DNA from: Aquimarina macrocephali JAMB N27
Lineage (GTDB): Bacteria > Bacteroidota > Bacteroidia > Flavobacteriales > Flavobacteriaceae
Direction of reading: 5' to 3'
DNA: 64,000 bases
Assembly (NCBI RefSeq): GCF_000520995.1
Contig: NZ_JACA01000012.1
Location: 124,001 to 188,000 of the forward strand
Shown here: piece after piece, positions 1-8,819 of the stretch
Position numbering within the stretch: the first letter of the stretch is position 1
Layout of the letters: every line of letters begins with the position of its first letter
Program-made: the position numbers and the translations under genes
Notes under the pieces: model-generated
Told to the model about the DNA's origin: nothing
What the model saw: the letters and a program-made list of their open reading frames with translations, nothing else
Databases searched by the model: none

Positions 1-1059
1 AGATATATTACCTCCCATACCCGTAAGATTTGTTCGTACTCTTTCATTATGCTGCGGTTCATATTGTTCTAAACCATTAGGCACATTAAGCTTTGGTAAA
101 TCAAATAGTTTTAAATTACCATTACCAGTAACCAAAACCTTAGCATCTAAAGATTCTGTAGCATCTAGCTCTGCTTTATTAGTAGTTACTTTGAAATCAA
201 AATCTCCCACTGCGCCCGAAAAATCATCTGGTTTTCCTTGTATTGGTAAAGGTTTTGCCTCTATTATTCTATTACCTGCAGCTACAGTCTTATTAACCGT
301 TGTGTATAATCTACCACCAAAAATGTCTCTTCTTTTTGTGGGAACATCTACAGAAACGGTTAAAGTGAGAGGCTCTATATTTAATTTACCTGTTTTTTGC
401 GGATATAGTACTGTTTTACGAAGCACTACATAACGATATGGTTCTCCTTTATATTCCCCATTTTCAATTTTGAGTTGTTTCATATCGATTGCCTGACTCC
501 AAAAATCGCTGTATTTTGGGCTGTCTAGCTCTCGCCAGTTGCTTACACTAATTCGCGGACTAACATATAGTTTATAAACAACTGTAATTGCCTCATTTAA
601 ATAGGGATCTGATTTAGAAACTTCTGCTATAAGATGAAGGTTTTCACTGGCAACAAAATCTGTATCATTGCCATCTTTTGGTTTATCTACTGCGCCTGTA
701 ACTTCAACTCTTATCGGTAATGTTTTATACGTCTGCCCATCAATCTCTATAGTTGCTTGTTTTATAGTAAATTGTCCTCTACGTGTAGGTTCAAGAAAAT
801 AACTGAATGTTTTGGCGTATGATCGTTTTCCATTAACCCATGAATTACTAATAGATTGATTAGGTCCACCTATAACTGTAAATCCCGAAAAGGAAGGAGG
901 TGTAAAATTGTCCCCATCTTTATTCATTTCAAAATCTACTCGTAATCTTTCATTTACACCTAACTTTTTCTTGCTTACTTTAGCCTCAAACCTCACTTGC
1001 CCCAATGCAAACTGCATTGTGGTCAGAAATAAGGTTAGAAAAATTAGTTTTAGTTTCAT
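1..1059 (-). CDS. batD: BatD family protein, C-terminus cut by window edge
   Basis: The start codon is at 1059 and the frame stays open for 353 codons to the window edge, so only the N-terminal part is present. It begins with a Sec signal peptide (MKLKLIFLTLFLTTMQFALG) followed by beta-rich Ig-like sequence. The opening VRFEAKVSKKKLGVNERLRV and a repeat unit near residue 170 (SENLHLIAEVSKSDPYLNEA) are typical of BatD (oxygen-tolerance) proteins, which carry tandem extracytoplasmic domains and usually a C-terminal membrane anchor. It is the last gene seen in the moxR-DUF58-batABC run, 55 bases after batC. The family is associated with aerotolerance and stress survival in Bacteroides and Francisella, but the biochemical role is not established. 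Confidence 0.88.
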   Translation of the reverse strand, partial: MKLKLIFLTLFLTTMQFALGQVRFEAKVSKKKLGVNERLRVDFEMNKDGDNFTPPSFSGFTVIGGPNQSISNSWVNGKRSYAKTFSYFLEPTRRGQFTIKQATIEIDGQTYKTLPIRVEVTGAVDKPKDGNDTDFVASENLHLIAEVSKSDPYLNEAITVVYKLYVSPRISVSNWRELDSPKYSDFWSQAIDMKQLKIENGEYKGEPYRYVVLRKTVLYPQKTGKLNIEPLTLTVSVDVPTKRRDIFGGRLYTTVNKTVAAGNRIIEAKPLPIQGKPDDFSGAVGDFDFKVTTNKAELDATESLDAKVLVTGNGNLKLFDLPKLNVPNGLEQYEPQHNERVRTNLTGMGGNIS

Positions 1060-1114
1060 TTTTTATGCTATTTAGATCGTTAGATTTTTAAAACCTAACA
1101 AGTCTTTTATCAAA

Positions 1115-1996
1115 TTACCAGTCTTTATCTGTTTTAACTTTTGACCCTTGAGCTTTTTTGGCGTTAATCTTATCCTGAACTTTCTTTTCCTGATTGTTCA
1201 TAGCTTCGAGTAAACTTTTAACTTGTTCTGGTGATAATTTACCTTGAACCTGTTGCTGTTGCTGGTCTTTAGGTTTGCCTTCCTGATCTTTTTGATCTTT
1301 TCCTTTATCCTTTTTCTCATCTTTAGGCTCGCCCTTGTCATCTTTTTCTTTATCTCCTTCATCTTTTTTATCCTCTCCTTTATCTCCTTCTTTATCCTTT
1401 TGATCTTCTCCCTTTTCTTTTTCCTTATCTCCGTCATCTCCCTTTTTATCTTCTTTATCGTCTCCTTCTTTCTTATCCTTATTATCCTCCTTCTGATCTT
1501 TGTCTTTATCTTTGTCCTTATTCTGATCGTTCTGCTCCTGTTGTTGCTCTAGCATTTTTTTTGCTAATGCCAGGTTATAACGGGTTTCATCATCTTTAGG
1601 ATTATTTCTAAGTGCATTTTTATAAGCTTCAACAGCTTCTTTATATTTTTTTTGTTCCATATAGGTATTTCCCTGATTATGAAATGCCTTATGTTTTTCT
1701 GATTTAGCCGAAGCTACCTTAGCTGCTTCTGTATAACGATGCGTAGCTTCGTCATATTTTTCAGAATTATAATACGCATTAGCTAAATTATATTTTGCTG
1801 TAGGATTTACAGGGTTTTTGGCAATCGCTTTTCTGTATTCTCCTTCTGCTTTAGGAAAATTACCGTCTTTAACCAGAACCTTATTACCTGTAGCTATAAA
1901 CTGATTTGCTTCATTAATAACTTCATCACGATTCTCTTCCTGAGCACATATAATCCCCATCTGAAAACATAATATAATACATAAAATCTTTTTCAT
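1115..1996 (-). CDS. batC: BatC-like tetratricopeptide protein with charged low-complexity tail
   Basis: This 293-residue protein has a signal peptide (MKKILCIILCFQMGIICAQ), then about three TPR units over residues 45-150 (for example NPTAKYNLANAYYNSEKYDE). A glutamine run at about 150 leads into some 90 residues made almost entirely of K, D, E, G and Q. The segment around 245-290 (KLSPEQVKSLLEAMNNQEKK) is a more ordinary helix and resembles the conserved C-terminus of BatC proteins. TPRs suggest an assembly role on the periplasmic face with BatA, BatB and BatD; that is inference. It starts 7 bases after batB ends. The tail is unusually long and polyampholytic and is probably disordered. Confidence 0.85.
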   Translation of the reverse strand: MKKILCIILCFQMGIICAQEENRDEVINEANQFIATGNKVLVKDGNFPKAEGEYRKAIAKNPVNPTAKYNLANAYYNSEKYDEATHRYTEAAKVASAKSEKHKAFHNQGNTYMEQKKYKEAVEAYKNALRNNPKDDETRYNLALAKKMLEQQQEQNDQNKDKDKDKDQKEDNKDKKEGDDKEDKKGDDGDKEKEKGEDQKDKEGDKGEDKKDEGDKEKDDKGEPKDEKKDKGKDQKDQEGKPKDQQQQQVQGKLSPEQVKSLLEAMNNQEKKVQDKINAKKAQGSKVKTDKDW

Positions 1997-2002
1997 ACTT
2001 CA

Positions 2003-3037
2003 CTATTGTTCGTTAAACAGGTTTAATTTTTTTACCCAAGATGTTTTTCTTTCTAATAAGAAAATATCTAAAAATAATAATAATAATCCGGCAAACAGAA
2101 ACCACTGAAACTGATCTTTAAAATCTGCAAACTGCTTGGCTTCGAATTCTTTCTTATCCATATTTTGCAGTACCGTGGTTACTTCTTCTACAACTTCGCT
2201 TGTATTTCTACCATCAATGTATGTGCCATTTGCTTGATTAGCAATTTCCTGTAAAGTTGTCGGGTTTAATTTGGTAATAACAGTACCTCCCTGACTATTT
2301 TTCTTATAACTTTGTATAATTCCGTTTCGTTTTATAGGTATAGGTGCTCCTTTTTCTAGTCCTACACCGATAGTAAAGATCTTAATTCCTTCTTTGGCAG
2401 CTTCTTCTGCAATGACCTTTACATTACCTTCATGATCTTCTCCATCACTTACAATAAATAAAACTCTATTGGTTTGCTCTTCATCATTATAGTATGTTTT
2501 TGCCAATTCTATAGCTTCATAAATTGCAGTTCCCTGAGAGGATAGCATTTCTGTATTCATAGATTGCAGGAACATCTTTCCCGAAGCATAGTCTGTAGTA
2601 ATTGGTAATTGAGGAAAAGCACTACCTGCATATGCAATGATCCCAATGCGATCACTCGCCAGGTTATTGATAATTTGGGTAACTAATTGCTTTGACTTTT
2701 CTAATCTATTAGGTGCAATATCTTCTGCCAGCATACTTTTAGAAACATCTATTGCAAAAACGACATCTACTCCTTCTCGTTTTACGGTTTCAAGTTTTGT
2801 CCCTACCTTAGGGTTAACCAGTGCTATCACCAAGCAAGCCAGAGCTAAACTAATTACTATAATCTTTAATATTGATTTAAAGATAGATCGATTAGGGCTC
2901 AATTTTTTAAGAAGTGCTGCATCTGCAAACTTCTTCTGAGCCGTCTTTTGCCAAACTAACACTCCTAAAAACAGCAGAATTAGTACTGGAACACCCAATA
3001 ATAACCAGAAATATATTTTCTCTTCTAATACGTACAT
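2003..3037 (-). CDS. batB: BatB, membrane-anchored von Willebrand factor A protein
   Basis: Residues 10-28 and about 55-75 are membrane helices, followed by a VWA domain (about 90-290) and a C-terminal helix (about 310-330). The metal-ion-dependent adhesion site is intact: DVSKS (DxSxS) near residue 97, a threonine in the GTAIY stretch, and the SDGEDHEG aspartate. The signature after the first motif, MLAEDIAPNRL, is shared with the neighbouring batA product, consistent with the BatA/BatB pair described in Bacteroidetes. It sits in a tight minus-strand operon. VWA domains here probably bind protein partners via a divalent cation; the partner is unknown. Confidence 0.9.
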   Translation of the reverse strand: MYVLEEKIYFWLLLGVPVLILLFLGVLVWQKTAQKKFADAALLKKLSPNRSIFKSILKIIVISLALACLVIALVNPKVGTKLETVKREGVDVVFAIDVSKSMLAEDIAPNRLEKSKQLVTQIINNLASDRIGIIAYAGSAFPQLPITTDYASGKMFLQSMNTEMLSSQGTAIYEAIELAKTYYNDEEQTNRVLFIVSDGEDHEGNVKVIAEEAAKEGIKIFTIGVGLEKGAPIPIKRNGIIQSYKKNSQGGTVITKLNPTTLQEIANQANGTYIDGRNTSEVVEEVTTVLQNMDKKEFEAKQFADFKDQFQWFLFAGLLLLFLDIFLLERKTSWVKKLNLFNEQ

Positions 3038-3096
3038 TTTCTACCTTATTCATTAAATCTCATTAGTTTTTTATACCTGCGAGATTTCTATTTTTT

Positions 3097-4101
3097 TTAA
3101 ATAAAACTTCTAAATATTGTATATCTAAACAAAAATTCTATAAAAATTAATAATCCTGCCAGCAGCACCAGTGATCTAAATTTTTCTTCGTAATTATAGA
3201 ATTTAAATTCTTCGATATCTGTTCTTTCTAATTTATCAATTTCTTGATAAATCTGTTGTAATTTTTTATTGTTTGTTGCTCTAAAATATTTACCTCCGGT
3301 AACCTTAGCTATTTCTTTTAATAAATCTTCATCGATTTCTACCTGTACTCTACCGTATTGAAAAGATCCATTTGGTAATATAGCAACAGGAGCCAAAGCC
3401 ATTCCGTTTGTGCCAATACCAATTGTATAGGTTTTAATACCATATTCTACCGCTAATTCTGAAGCAATCTTAGGGTCTATAAAACCAGCATTATTAGAAC
3501 CATCTGTAAGTAAAATAATCACTTTACTCTTAGCTTTACTGTCTTTAAGTCGATTTACAGACGTTGCCAATCCCATTCCTATAGCCGTACCATTCTCTAA
3601 AACGTTATCATATTTCACATCTTTTAAACTACCCAGCACAATTGATTTATCACTTGTAATTGGAGTTTTGGTAAAACTCTCTCCTGCATATACGACCAAA
3701 CCAATACGATCATTGGGTCGATCTTTAATAAATTCTGCAGCTACTTCTTTTAATGCTTCTAATCTATTAGGTTTAAGATCTTTTGCCAACATACTGGCAG
3801 ATACATCTATCGACATTACAATATCGATACCTTTGGTAGTCTTAGTTTTGGTAGATACATCTACCGTTCTAGGTCTTGCTAATGCAGTAATAATTAAAGA
3901 TAATGCTATTAGACGTATAATAAACAACAACGGTTTTAATTTGGTGAGCCAGCTCCCAGAAATTTTAAATCCTTTAACGCTAGATATTTTTAAAGCTGCT
4001 TGTTGCTTATTTCGTTTCCATATATACCACCCTATTGCTAATGGAAGTAGTAAAAACAACCAAAAAAACTGTGGATTCTCAAATGTAAAATTTTCAAACA
4101 T
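3097..4101 (-). CDS. batA: BatA, membrane-anchored von Willebrand factor A protein
   Basis: This 334-residue protein has the same plan as BatB: two N-terminal membrane helices (about 10-28 and 57-78), a VWA domain (about 90-290) and a C-terminal helix (about 308-330). MIDAS residues are visible as DVSAS near residue 97, the NGTAIG threonine and LLTDGSNNAG. The stop is followed by 59 bases before batB, and its start lies 2 bases beyond the stop of the 550-residue gene upstream. Co-occurrence with MoxR, DUF58 and BatB/C/D defines the Bat cluster. Confidence 0.9.
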   Translation of the reverse strand: MFENFTFENPQFFWLFLLLPLAIGWYIWKRNKQQAALKISSVKGFKISGSWLTKLKPLLFIIRLIALSLIITALARPRTVDVSTKTKTTKGIDIVMSIDVSASMLAKDLKPNRLEALKEVAAEFIKDRPNDRIGLVVYAGESFTKTPITSDKSIVLGSLKDVKYDNVLENGTAIGMGLATSVNRLKDSKAKSKVIILLTDGSNNAGFIDPKIASELAVEYGIKTYTIGIGTNGMALAPVAILPNGSFQYGRVQVEIDEDLLKEIAKVTGGKYFRATNNKKLQQIYQEIDKLERTDIEEFKFYNYEEKFRSLVLLAGLLIFIEFLFRYTIFRSFI

Positions 4102-4103
4102 CG

Positions 4104-5756
4104 TTATTTGGTATTTTTAAGTTCTACAGAATTAATAATACGCTCGGCAACATCTTTCGCATAACGATCTTCAATATCATATACCAAAGTGATTTGTTGA
4201 AACCCGCCATTTTCAGCAAAATTCAACATTAGGTAGCTATTTTTTTGTTTCTTTTTGGTTACAGGATTCACTATTTCTAAATTCCCAAACACTTTAATTC
4301 CTTTTGCTCCGCCCAAAGTTTCATATTCTTCATCTTTTACAGAAATATTCTTTGCTCCTATAGATTCAAATTTTCCTACGACACCTTCTACCACTTTATT
4401 TAATTCTATTTCGGTAGGCTGTTTATATTGTATTGTGGTTACAACTACATAGAAATTTCCTGCCAGACTTCCATATACAAAAGTTTCATTCCCTTTAAGA
4501 GTTTGCTTTTGTTCTTCTGTCATTTGATATGCATTACGAATCAATACTCTGGGAGTAGCAACTGTAACAGGAGGAGAACCATATGCGCTTGTAATCCATT
4601 CGGTTTCTGCGAGCTCTTTTGTAGGATGACCAAGTAGTGTGTCTTTTACAACATCATACCCTTTAACAAAAATAAAAACGAGTAATGTAATAGCAACTAC
4701 CGCCACAGCTCCAAGACTTCCTAAAATAATTTTCTTTCTGCGTTTTTTCTCGGCTACTGTTTTTCTATATTCTTCATCTGCCAGCAGTTCTTCTTCTGTC
4801 GGTTCTGGAATCGCGCTTTTTGTCTTATGAATCACCTGCTCGATAACATTACGATCTGATTTTGCTGTTATGATATCTGGTTTAGATTTGGCAAACTTGG
4901 CCATATCTGCAGTTTTCAATACATTCTTAAGTTCTTCAATAGTGGTCTTATCCAAATTAAGATTTCCTGATCTAATCTCTTCATCAAGTCGTGTAATTAA
5001 CTCATCGGTGGTACTTTCCATAGCATGATCATACACTTCTTCATCGATATATTTACGAGCGGTATCACTTAACTGCGAATAGTATTCTTTATGCGAATCT
5101 TTTTCTAATAAATGAGATTCGTCAATTTTCTGAAGTGCTAGTATTGCTCTTTCATAAGGAGGCAGCTCATCTTCTTTATTTGCTTTACGTTTTTTTCTTC
5201 TGAATATAAAAAAAGCGATCAATCCTAATATAAGTAGTGAAATACCAATCCATAAGAACCATTTCTTCCAGTTAAAAGCAAATTTTGCATCTACATCAAC
5301 CAGAGGTTTGATCTCATACATCTTTTGTTTGGTAGTATCTACCAAAATATCTCTAACCTCAACTTTAAGAGAATCTGTAAAAAAGATCTTGTCGCCGATC
5401 ATTATTTTTTGTCTTGGTATCGTATAATGACCAGAATCAAACTGTGTTAATGCATATTCTTTGATAAGGTTAAAACGTTTTCCGTTTCTAGAGGTATCTA
5501 TTTTTTGTGATTCGATTACTTCTAAGGGAGTAAACGTTTGTCCTTCTGGGAAAACAACAATTTGGGTCGAATCTGCTTCGACTTGCATTTTATATCGAAT
5601 CTCATTGCCTATTTCTATTGTAGTCGAGTCGATTGTTCCTGAAACCTGTGCAAAAGCGCCAAATCCACTAAAGGCAAAGAATATCATCCAGATAAAAAGC
5701 TTAAGAGCTCCTGGTTGTATAGTTCTTTTTTCAAATCGTAATTTGTAATTCGTCAT
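4104..5756 (-). CDS. Bat-operon protein with BatD/DUF4381-like ectodomain and two membrane segments
   Basis: The 550-residue product begins with a signal-anchor ending FAFSGFGAFA near residue 36. A beta-rich extracytoplasmic domain (about 37-160) resembles one BatD Ig repeat, and a membrane helix follows at about 164-186 with a KRKANK stop-transfer. The cytoplasmic helical part (about 195-335) has the YYSQLSDTARKYIDEE and ESTTDELI features that I associate with DUF4381-type partners of MoxR/DUF58 clusters. A second membrane helix (about 343-365) leads to a C-terminal 180-residue domain of unknown type. It lies 13 bases after the DUF58 gene. The position is usual for Bacteroidetes Bat operons; the extra C-terminal half is less so. 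The function is unknown. Confidence 0.75.
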   Translation of the reverse strand: MTNYKLRFEKRTIQPGALKLFIWMIFFAFSGFGAFAQVSGTIDSTTIEIGNEIRYKMQVEADSTQIVVFPEGQTFTPLEVIESQKIDTSRNGKRFNLIKEYALTQFDSGHYTIPRQKIMIGDKIFFTDSLKVEVRDILVDTTKQKMYEIKPLVDVDAKFAFNWKKWFLWIGISLLILGLIAFFIFRRKKRKANKEDELPPYERAILALQKIDESHLLEKDSHKEYYSQLSDTARKYIDEEVYDHAMESTTDELITRLDEEIRSGNLNLDKTTIEELKNVLKTADMAKFAKSKPDIITAKSDRNVIEQVIHKTKSAIPEPTEEELLADEEYRKTVAEKKRRKKIILGSLGAVAVVAITLLVFIFVKGYDVVKDTLLGHPTKELAETEWITSAYGSPPVTVATPRVLIRNAYQMTEEQKQTLKGNETFVYGSLAGNFYVVVTTIQYKQPTEIELNKVVEGVVGKFESIGAKNISVKDEEYETLGGAKGIKVFGNLEIVNPVTKKKQKNSYLMLNFAENGGFQQITLVYDIEDRYAKDVAERIINSVELKNTK

Positions 5757-5769
5757 TCTTAAATCTTCC

Positions 5770-6636
5770 TTATCCTCTTCTTTTAAAATAGCCTAATAAT
5801 TTCTTCACATAGCTCTCATCAATTCTACTACTTAAAGAGCCTGCTCCACTTCGAGTAAAACTATCTTTAAAGTAATCTACTCTTTCATGATAATATGCAC
5901 TGTAATTGGTTCGTGTTTTTTTAGAACCAGTATTCACCAGTAAAAGTTCTCCTGTCTCCTCATCTTCCATTTGCACCATTCCCAGATTAGGAATTTCTTC
6001 TTCTCTTCTATCATAAACTCTTATCCCGGTAACATCGTGTTTTCCTCCTACAATTTTTAATGTATGTTGATAATCATCTGCAATAAAATCAGAAAGTATA
6101 AAAACTATAGCTTTCTTTTTCATTACATTGGATAAAAACTTCAATGCTTCTGTAATATTAGTTTTCTTACTTTTAGGCTCGAACTCTAATAATTCTCGTA
6201 TAATTCTTAGCACATGGGATCTTCCTTTTTTTGGCGGAATATATAACTCTATTCCATCGGTAAATAAAATCAATCCGATCTTGTCATTATTTTGGGTTGC
6301 CGAAAATGCTAAAGTTGCTGCAATTTCAGTAATGATCCCTTTTTTAAATTGTTCTTGAGTACCAAAAAGTTGTGATCCCGAAACATCTACCATCAGCATC
6401 ATAGTAAGTTCTCGCTCTTCTTCAAATACTTTTATATAAGGTTCATTATACCGAGCTGTTACATTCCAATCTATATTACGCACATCATCACCAAATTGAT
6501 ATTGTCTCACTTCGCTAAACGTCATACCACGTCCTTTAAAAGTAGAGTGATACTCTCCTCCAAAGATGTGGTCGCTTAAGCGACGTGTCTTGATTTCAAT
6601 TTTTCGAACTTTTTTCAGTAACTCTTTAGTATCCAT
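5770..6636 (-). CDS. DUF58 (VWA-like) domain protein
   Basis: This 288-residue protein has no signal peptide and is probably cytoplasmic. The conserved DUF58 block appears at residues 30-70 (KGRGMTFSEVRQYQFGDDVR followed by IDWN, then ARYNEPYIKVFEEERE). A VWA-like core follows with MMLMVDVSGSQLFG, so DxSGS is intact. DUF58 proteins pair with MoxR-type AAA+ ATPases, and here the moxR gene is directly upstream on the same strand with an 88-base gap. It likely acts as an adaptor for the ATPase toward the Bat membrane proteins, by analogy with other MoxR-VWA pairs. Confidence 0.92.
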   Translation of the reverse strand: MDTKELLKKVRKIEIKTRRLSDHIFGGEYHSTFKGRGMTFSEVRQYQFGDDVRNIDWNVTARYNEPYIKVFEEERELTMMLMVDVSGSQLFGTQEQFKKGIITEIAATLAFSATQNNDKIGLILFTDGIELYIPPKKGRSHVLRIIRELLEFEPKSKKTNITEALKFLSNVMKKKAIVFILSDFIADDYQHTLKIVGGKHDVTGIRVYDRREEEIPNLGMVQMEDEETGELLLVNTGSKKTRTNYSAYYHERVDYFKDSFTRSGAGSLSSRIDESYVKKLLGYFKRRG

Positions 6637-6724
6637 AATTTTGCTTCAGGTTTATTCACTTTGTGAATCTTTCAGGCTTCAATGTTTTAAACTTGAAACC
6701 AAACAACTTCAAAACAATAAACTA

Positions 6725-7726
6725 CTATGGTACTTCAATTTCGTTTACAATCTTATTGATGATATCCTCTGAAGTTACATTCTCTGCTTCGGCCTCATAG
6801 GTAATCCCTATACGATGGCGAAGCACATCAAGAATTACTGCTCGAACATCTTCTGGAATCACATATCCTCTTCGTTTAATAAAGGCATAACATTTTGCTG
6901 CAGTAGCCAAATTGATACTTCCACGAGGCGATGCTCCAAAATTGATTAAAGGTTTAAGTTCTTCTAAACCATATTTTTCTGGATAACGTGTTGCAAAAAT
7001 GATATCAAGGATATACTTTTCGATTTTTTCATCCATATATACTTCTCTAACCGCTTTCTGAGCATTAATAATCTGCTCTACCGAAACAACAGGATTTACC
7101 TGCTCAAAGGATCCTTTGAGATTAGCACGAACAATAAGTTGTTCTTCGTCTAATTTTGGATAATCAATTACTGTTTTAAGCATAAAACGGTCAACTTGAG
7201 CTTCTGGTAAAGGATATGTTCCTTCTTGCTCAACCGGGTTCTGCGTTGCCATTACCAAAAATGGCTTATCCAATATAAAAGTCTCATCACCAATAGTTAC
7301 TTGTTTCTCCTGCATTGCTTCTAGTAATGCACTTTGCACTTTTGCCGGAGCACGGTTAATCTCATCTGCTAAAACAAAATTGGCAAAAATTGGGCCTTTT
7401 TTAATCGAAAAATCATTCTCTTTCATATTAAAAATAAGAGTTCCCACTACATCGGCTGGTAATAAATCTGGTGTAAATTGAATACGGCTAAAACTACCAT
7501 GAACAGCTTTAGACAACGTATTAATCGCTAATGTTTTTGCCAAACCAGGAACTCCTTCCAGCAAAATATGACCTTGACCCAATAACCCGATGAGCAATCG
7601 TTCGACCATATGTTTTTGACCTACAATTACTTTGTTTATTTCTAGAGTTAGTAAATCTACAAATGCAGATTCTTTCTCTATTTTCTGATTGATTGAAGCA
7701 ATATCAATAGCATTATTCTCTTCCAT
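6725..7726 (-). CDS. MoxR family AAA+ ATPase
   Basis: The 333-residue length is typical for MoxR ATPases. The Walker A region is at about residues 55-65 (LLEGVPGLAKT), Walker B is VLADEINRAPAKVQSALLEA, and sensor 1 is MATQNPVEQEGTYPLPEAQ, all nearly invariant in this family. The C-terminal lid contains INFGASPRGSINL and RGYVIPEDV. MoxR proteins act as chaperone-like ATPases with VWA-domain partners in metal-centre or complex maturation. It is the first gene of the seven-gene Bat operon, and the 255-base gap to the divergent SDR gene must hold its promoter. Confidence 0.95.
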   Translation of the reverse strand: MEENNAIDIASINQKIEKESAFVDLLTLEINKVIVGQKHMVERLLIGLLGQGHILLEGVPGLAKTLAINTLSKAVHGSFSRIQFTPDLLPADVVGTLIFNMKENDFSIKKGPIFANFVLADEINRAPAKVQSALLEAMQEKQVTIGDETFILDKPFLVMATQNPVEQEGTYPLPEAQVDRFMLKTVIDYPKLDEEQLIVRANLKGSFEQVNPVVSVEQIINAQKAVREVYMDEKIEKYILDIIFATRYPEKYGLEELKPLINFGASPRGSINLATAAKCYAFIKRRGYVIPEDVRAVILDVLRHRIGITYEAEAENVTSEDIINKIVNEIEVP

Positions 7727-7981
7727 CTATTTTATTTTTTTTAAGGCGTGAATTTAACACTCATAATCCAACATTGCAAATTGTCGAATTAATTTTCATG
7801 CTCTTGTTAATTCTTGGTTAAATGTGCACTGCAAAACCTGTTTTAGGCACAAATTTTACAGTATATTTAAACCACTTTTACAAAAAATTGGACATAAAGA
7901 TTTTCATCGTTTTTACGATGATCTTATCAAAAGACGGATCTGATGTAAAGGTGTTGCATTTTTTACATACTAAACTTACTT

Positions 7982-8734
7982 ATGAAGACAGCATTAATCA
8001 CAGGGGCCACTAGTGGAATTGGAAAATCTACCGCTATAGAATTAGCAAAACATAATATAAACCTTATTCTTTGTGGGAGAAGACAAGATCGATTAGATAC
8101 ACTACAAGATGAACTAAGTAAAAAAGTGCAAGTACACACACTTTGTTTTGATGTTAGAGATAAAGACAAGGTTTTTTCTTCTATTGATAATCTTCCTTCG
8201 GGATTTAGTACAATTGATATTCTTATCAATAATGCAGGAAATGCCCATGGACTTGACCCTATTCAAACCGGAAATCTTGATGATTGGGATGCTATGATAG
8301 ATATTAATGTTAAAGGATTACTGTATGTCTCTAAAGCAGTTATACCAAAAATGATTACACGACAATCTGGTCATATTATCAATATTGGCTCAATTGCAGG
8401 AAAAGAAGTCTATCCAAACGGAAACATCTATTGTGCAAGTAAACACGCTGTAGATGCAATCAATAAGGGAATGCGTATGGATCTTAACTCATACGGTATT
8501 AGAGTAGGTGCTATTCATCCGGGACTAGTAGAAACCGAGTTTAGCAATGTTAGGTTTAAAGGCGATGATCAAAAGGCAGATACTGTGTATAAAGGTTTTG
8601 ACCCATTAACTCCAGGAGATATTGCAGATATTATAGCTTTTGTGGTTACACGACCATATCATGTTAATATTGCAGATCTTATTGTATTCCCAACTGCACA
8701 AGCAGACAGTACAATAGTTAATAAAAGTTTATAA
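7982..8734 (+). CDS. SDR family NAD(P)-dependent oxidoreductase
   Basis: This is a 250-residue classical short-chain dehydrogenase. The cofactor motif TGATSGIGKST is at residues 8-18, NNAG at about 84-87, the catalytic serine lies in NIGSIAGK (about 137), and the Tyr/Lys pair is in YCASK (about 150-154). The arginine after the first strand (CGRRQDR) suggests an NADPH preference. Sequence style is closest to YdfG-type 3-hydroxy acid dehydrogenases, although substrates cannot be read from sequence. It is divergent from moxR and stands alone; a 66-base gap separates it from the next unrelated gene. Confidence 0.92.
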   Translation: MKTALITGATSGIGKSTAIELAKHNINLILCGRRQDRLDTLQDELSKKVQVHTLCFDVRDKDKVFSSIDNLPSGFSTIDILINNAGNAHGLDPIQTGNLDDWDAMIDINVKGLLYVSKAVIPKMITRQSGHIINIGSIAGKEVYPNGNIYCASKHAVDAINKGMRMDLNSYGIRVGAIHPGLVETEFSNVRFKGDDQKADTVYKGFDPLTPGDIADIIAFVVTRPYHVNIADLIVFPTAQADSTIVNKSL

Positions 8735-8819
8735 TTTCTTTATTCTTATCGCATTGTTGACCCAATAAAAATGGCTAAGTTTATATTGGGAAAAGTTTCA
8801 ATTGCTATTTGTAAACGGA

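Noticed and set aside
1244-1552. Plus-strand frame of 102 residues almost entirely hydrophobic
   Set aside because: It is the antisense of the Lys/Asp/Glu-rich tail of the BatC-like gene; the composition follows from the complement of those codons.
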